A stretch of DNA of 64,000 nt from Halisarca cf. caerulea (lineage: Eukaryota > Porifera > Demospongiae > Chondrillida > Halisarcidae). How positions within the stretch are numbered: position 1 is the first letter of the stretch; the number at the start of each line of letters is the position of its first letter. The notes beneath the pieces are model-generated. The model was not told the origin of the DNA. It searched no databases and was given only the letters and a program-made list of their open reading frames with translations. Below, one piece after another: positions 62,301 through 64,000 of the stretch. The stretch lies in the NCBI GenBank assembly GCA_963170055.1, contig CAUJGJ010000015.1, positions 1-64,000 of the forward strand, given 5' to 3'. A program made the translations under genes and the position numbers.

Positions 62301-64000
62301 GCACATTCCCAGTGGACACACATGACCTTTCTGAAGTACTGTGGGCGTATTTGTGTAGTGTTGGATATGCTAGTGCTAATACAATATTTGGAACTAGCAC
62401 CACGCACATTCCCAGTGGGCACACATGACCTTTCTGAAGTGCTGTGGGCGTATTTGTGTAGTGTTGGATATGCTGGTGCTAATACCAATATTTGGCACTA
62501 GCACCACGCACATTCCCAGTGGACACACATGACCTTACTGAAGTGCTGTGGGCGTATTTGTGTAGTGTTGGATATGCTGGTGCTAATACCAATATTTGGC
62601 ACTAGCACCACGCACATTCCCAGTGGACATACATGACCTTACTGAAGTGCTGTGGGCGTATTTATGTAGTGTTGGATATGGTGGTGCTAATACCAATATT
62701 TGGCACTAGCACCACGCACATTCCCAGTGGACACACATGACCTTTCTGAAGTACTGTGGGCGTATTTGTGTAGTGTTGGATATGCTGGTGCTAATACCAA
62801 TATTTGGCACTAGCCCCACGCACATTACCGGCTGACACACATGAAGTTTCTGAAGTGCTGTGGGCGTATTTGTGTAGTGTTGGATATGCTGGTGCTAATA
62901 CCAATATTTGGCACTAGCACCACGCACATTCCCAGTGGACACACATGACCTTTCTGAAGTGCTGTGGGCGTATTTGTGTAGTGTTGGATATGCTGGTGCT
63001 AATACCAATATTTGGCACTAGCGCGACGCACATTCCCAGTGGACACACATGACCTTACTGAAGTGCTGTGGGCGTATTTGTGTAGTGTTGGATATGGTGG
63101 TGCTAATACCAATATTTGGCACTAGCACCACGCACATTCCCAGTGGACACACATGAAGATTCTTAACTACTGTGGGCGTATTTGTGTAATGTTGGATATG
63201 CTGGTGCTAATACCAATATTTGGCACTAGCACCACGCACATTCCCAGTGGACACACATTAAGTTTCTGAAGTGCTGTGGGCGTATTTGTGTAGTGTTGGA
63301 TATGTTGGTGCTAAAACCAATATTTGGCACTAGCACCACGCACATTCCCAGTGGACACACATGACCTTTCTGAAGTACTGTGGGCGTATTTGTGTAGTGT
63401 TGGATATGCTAGTGCTAATACAATATTTGGAACTAGCACCACGCACATTCCCAGTGGGCACACATGACCTTTCTGAAGTGCTGTGGGCATATTTGTGTAG
63501 TGTTGGATATGCTCGTGCTAATACCAATATTTGGCACTAGCACCACGCACATTCCCAGTGGACACACATGACCTTACTGAAGTGCTGTGGGCGTATTTGT
63601 GTAGTGTTGGATATGCTGGTGCTAATACCAATATTTGGCACTAGCACCACGCACATTCCCAGTGGACACACATGACCTTACTGAAGTGCTGTGGGCGTAT
63701 TTGTGTAGTGTTGGATATGGTGGTGCTAATACCAATATTTGGCACTAGCACCACGTACATTCCCAGTGGACACACATGACCTTTCTGAAGTACTGTGGGC
63801 GTATTTGTGTAGTGTTGGATATGGTGGTGCTAATACCAATATTTAGCACTAGCACCACGCACATTCCCAGTGGACACACATGACCTTTCTGAAGTGCTGT
63901 GGGCGTATTTGTGTAGTGTTGGATATGCTGGTGCTAATACCAATATTTGGCACTAGCACCACGCACATTCCCTGTGGACACACATGAACTTTTTTAAGTG
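59381..64000 (-). repeat. 3949-bp higher-order repeat
   Basis: The block with the 103-bp monomer (TACAATATTTGGAACTAGC), the CACGTACATTC monomer and the CCCTGTGGACACACATGAA monomer at 59381-60060 recurs at 63330-64000. CCCTGTGG lies at 60021 and 63970, an offset of 3949 bp (38 monomers minus 3). Within this span the 103-bp monomer also marks 60940 and 62291, giving sub-steps of 1559, 1351 and 1039 bp. The second copy is cut by the window end. Confidence 0.82.

Larger units (their letters stand above)
44253..64000 (-). repeat. 104-bp satellite array, right arm (inverted)
   Basis: The same monomer as the left arm occurs here on the opposite strand: TAATACCAATATTTGG, CACTAGCACCACGCACATTC, CCAGTGGACACACATGA, then GAAGTGCTGTGGGCG, TATTTGTGTAGTGTTGGATA. 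Period is 104 bp, about 190 monomers, running to the window edge. The left edge is sequenced: the array starts at about 44253, inside the GTGCATGTGCA core of the last unit of the second tandem repeat. No transition sequence or target-site duplication is visible at that edge. Confidence 0.98.
52790..64000 (-). repeat. Right arm, outer zone: type A monomers
   Basis: Type A monomers in reverse complement form a much more uniform array than the inner zone. Arm-specific variants recur here and were not noticed in the left arm: CACTAGCGCGACGCAC, CATTACCGGCTGACAC, CCCGGTGGACAC and GACCTTACTGAAG. The CTTAACTACTGTGGGCG subtype, usually with GTAATGTTGG, corresponds to the TAGTTAAG subtype of the left arm. 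Confidence 0.9.

Noticed and set aside
1..64000. Telomeric repeats, tRNA, rRNA or snRNA genes
   Set aside because: No TTAGGG-type runs and no recognisable RNA gene boxes were seen in the spacer or at the edges.

Overview
This is a eukaryotic, non-genic window built almost entirely of one satellite DNA family. About 59 of the 64 kb is a tandem array of a 104-bp monomer, roughly 565 copies by length. There are no operons, no bacterial gene density, no rRNA or tRNA, and no convincing protein-coding gene. The satellite, the long (TG)n tracts, a MITE-like insertion and a 200-N scaffold gap together suggest a heterochromatic, possibly pericentromeric or subtelomeric, region of an animal genome. I cannot name the species.

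Layout. 1-39000: left satellite arm with the monomer in + orientation. It has an outer zone of type A monomers (1 to about 25034) and an inner zone of more diverged type B monomers (about 25035-39000). 39001-39200: 200 Ns. 39201-40693: about 1.5 kb of non-repetitive, AT-rich sequence with no recognised gene. 40694-44252: a second tandem repeat of about ten units, each about 230-380 bp. Each unit has conserved flanks around a variable (TG)n core. One unit carries a 496-bp TIR element with a 5-bp target-site duplication, and another carries a perfect 29-bp-stem hairpin. 44253-64000: right satellite arm with the same monomer in the opposite orientation, inner zone type B (44253 to about 52789) and outer zone type A (about 52790-64000).

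The window is therefore a mirror: A-B, spacer, B-A. The two inner edges match monomer by monomer over at least 1.7 kb, including rare private variants found once per arm. This means either a real inverted duplication around a roughly 5-kb spacer, or a scaffolding join that placed a second copy (other haplotype or paralogue) in reverse at the N gap.

Within each arm, monomers form nested higher-order repeats. Periods are multiples of 104 minus or plus a few bases, for example 520, 935, 1039/1040, 1143, 2183, 2494 and 3949 bp. Every monomer carries a dyad: an 8-bp outer stem, a G.T/T-A/G.T middle and a CCAA/TTGG inner stem around a 3-nt loop. Open reading frames in the arrays are by-products of the repeat (three monomers equal 104 codons), not genes.
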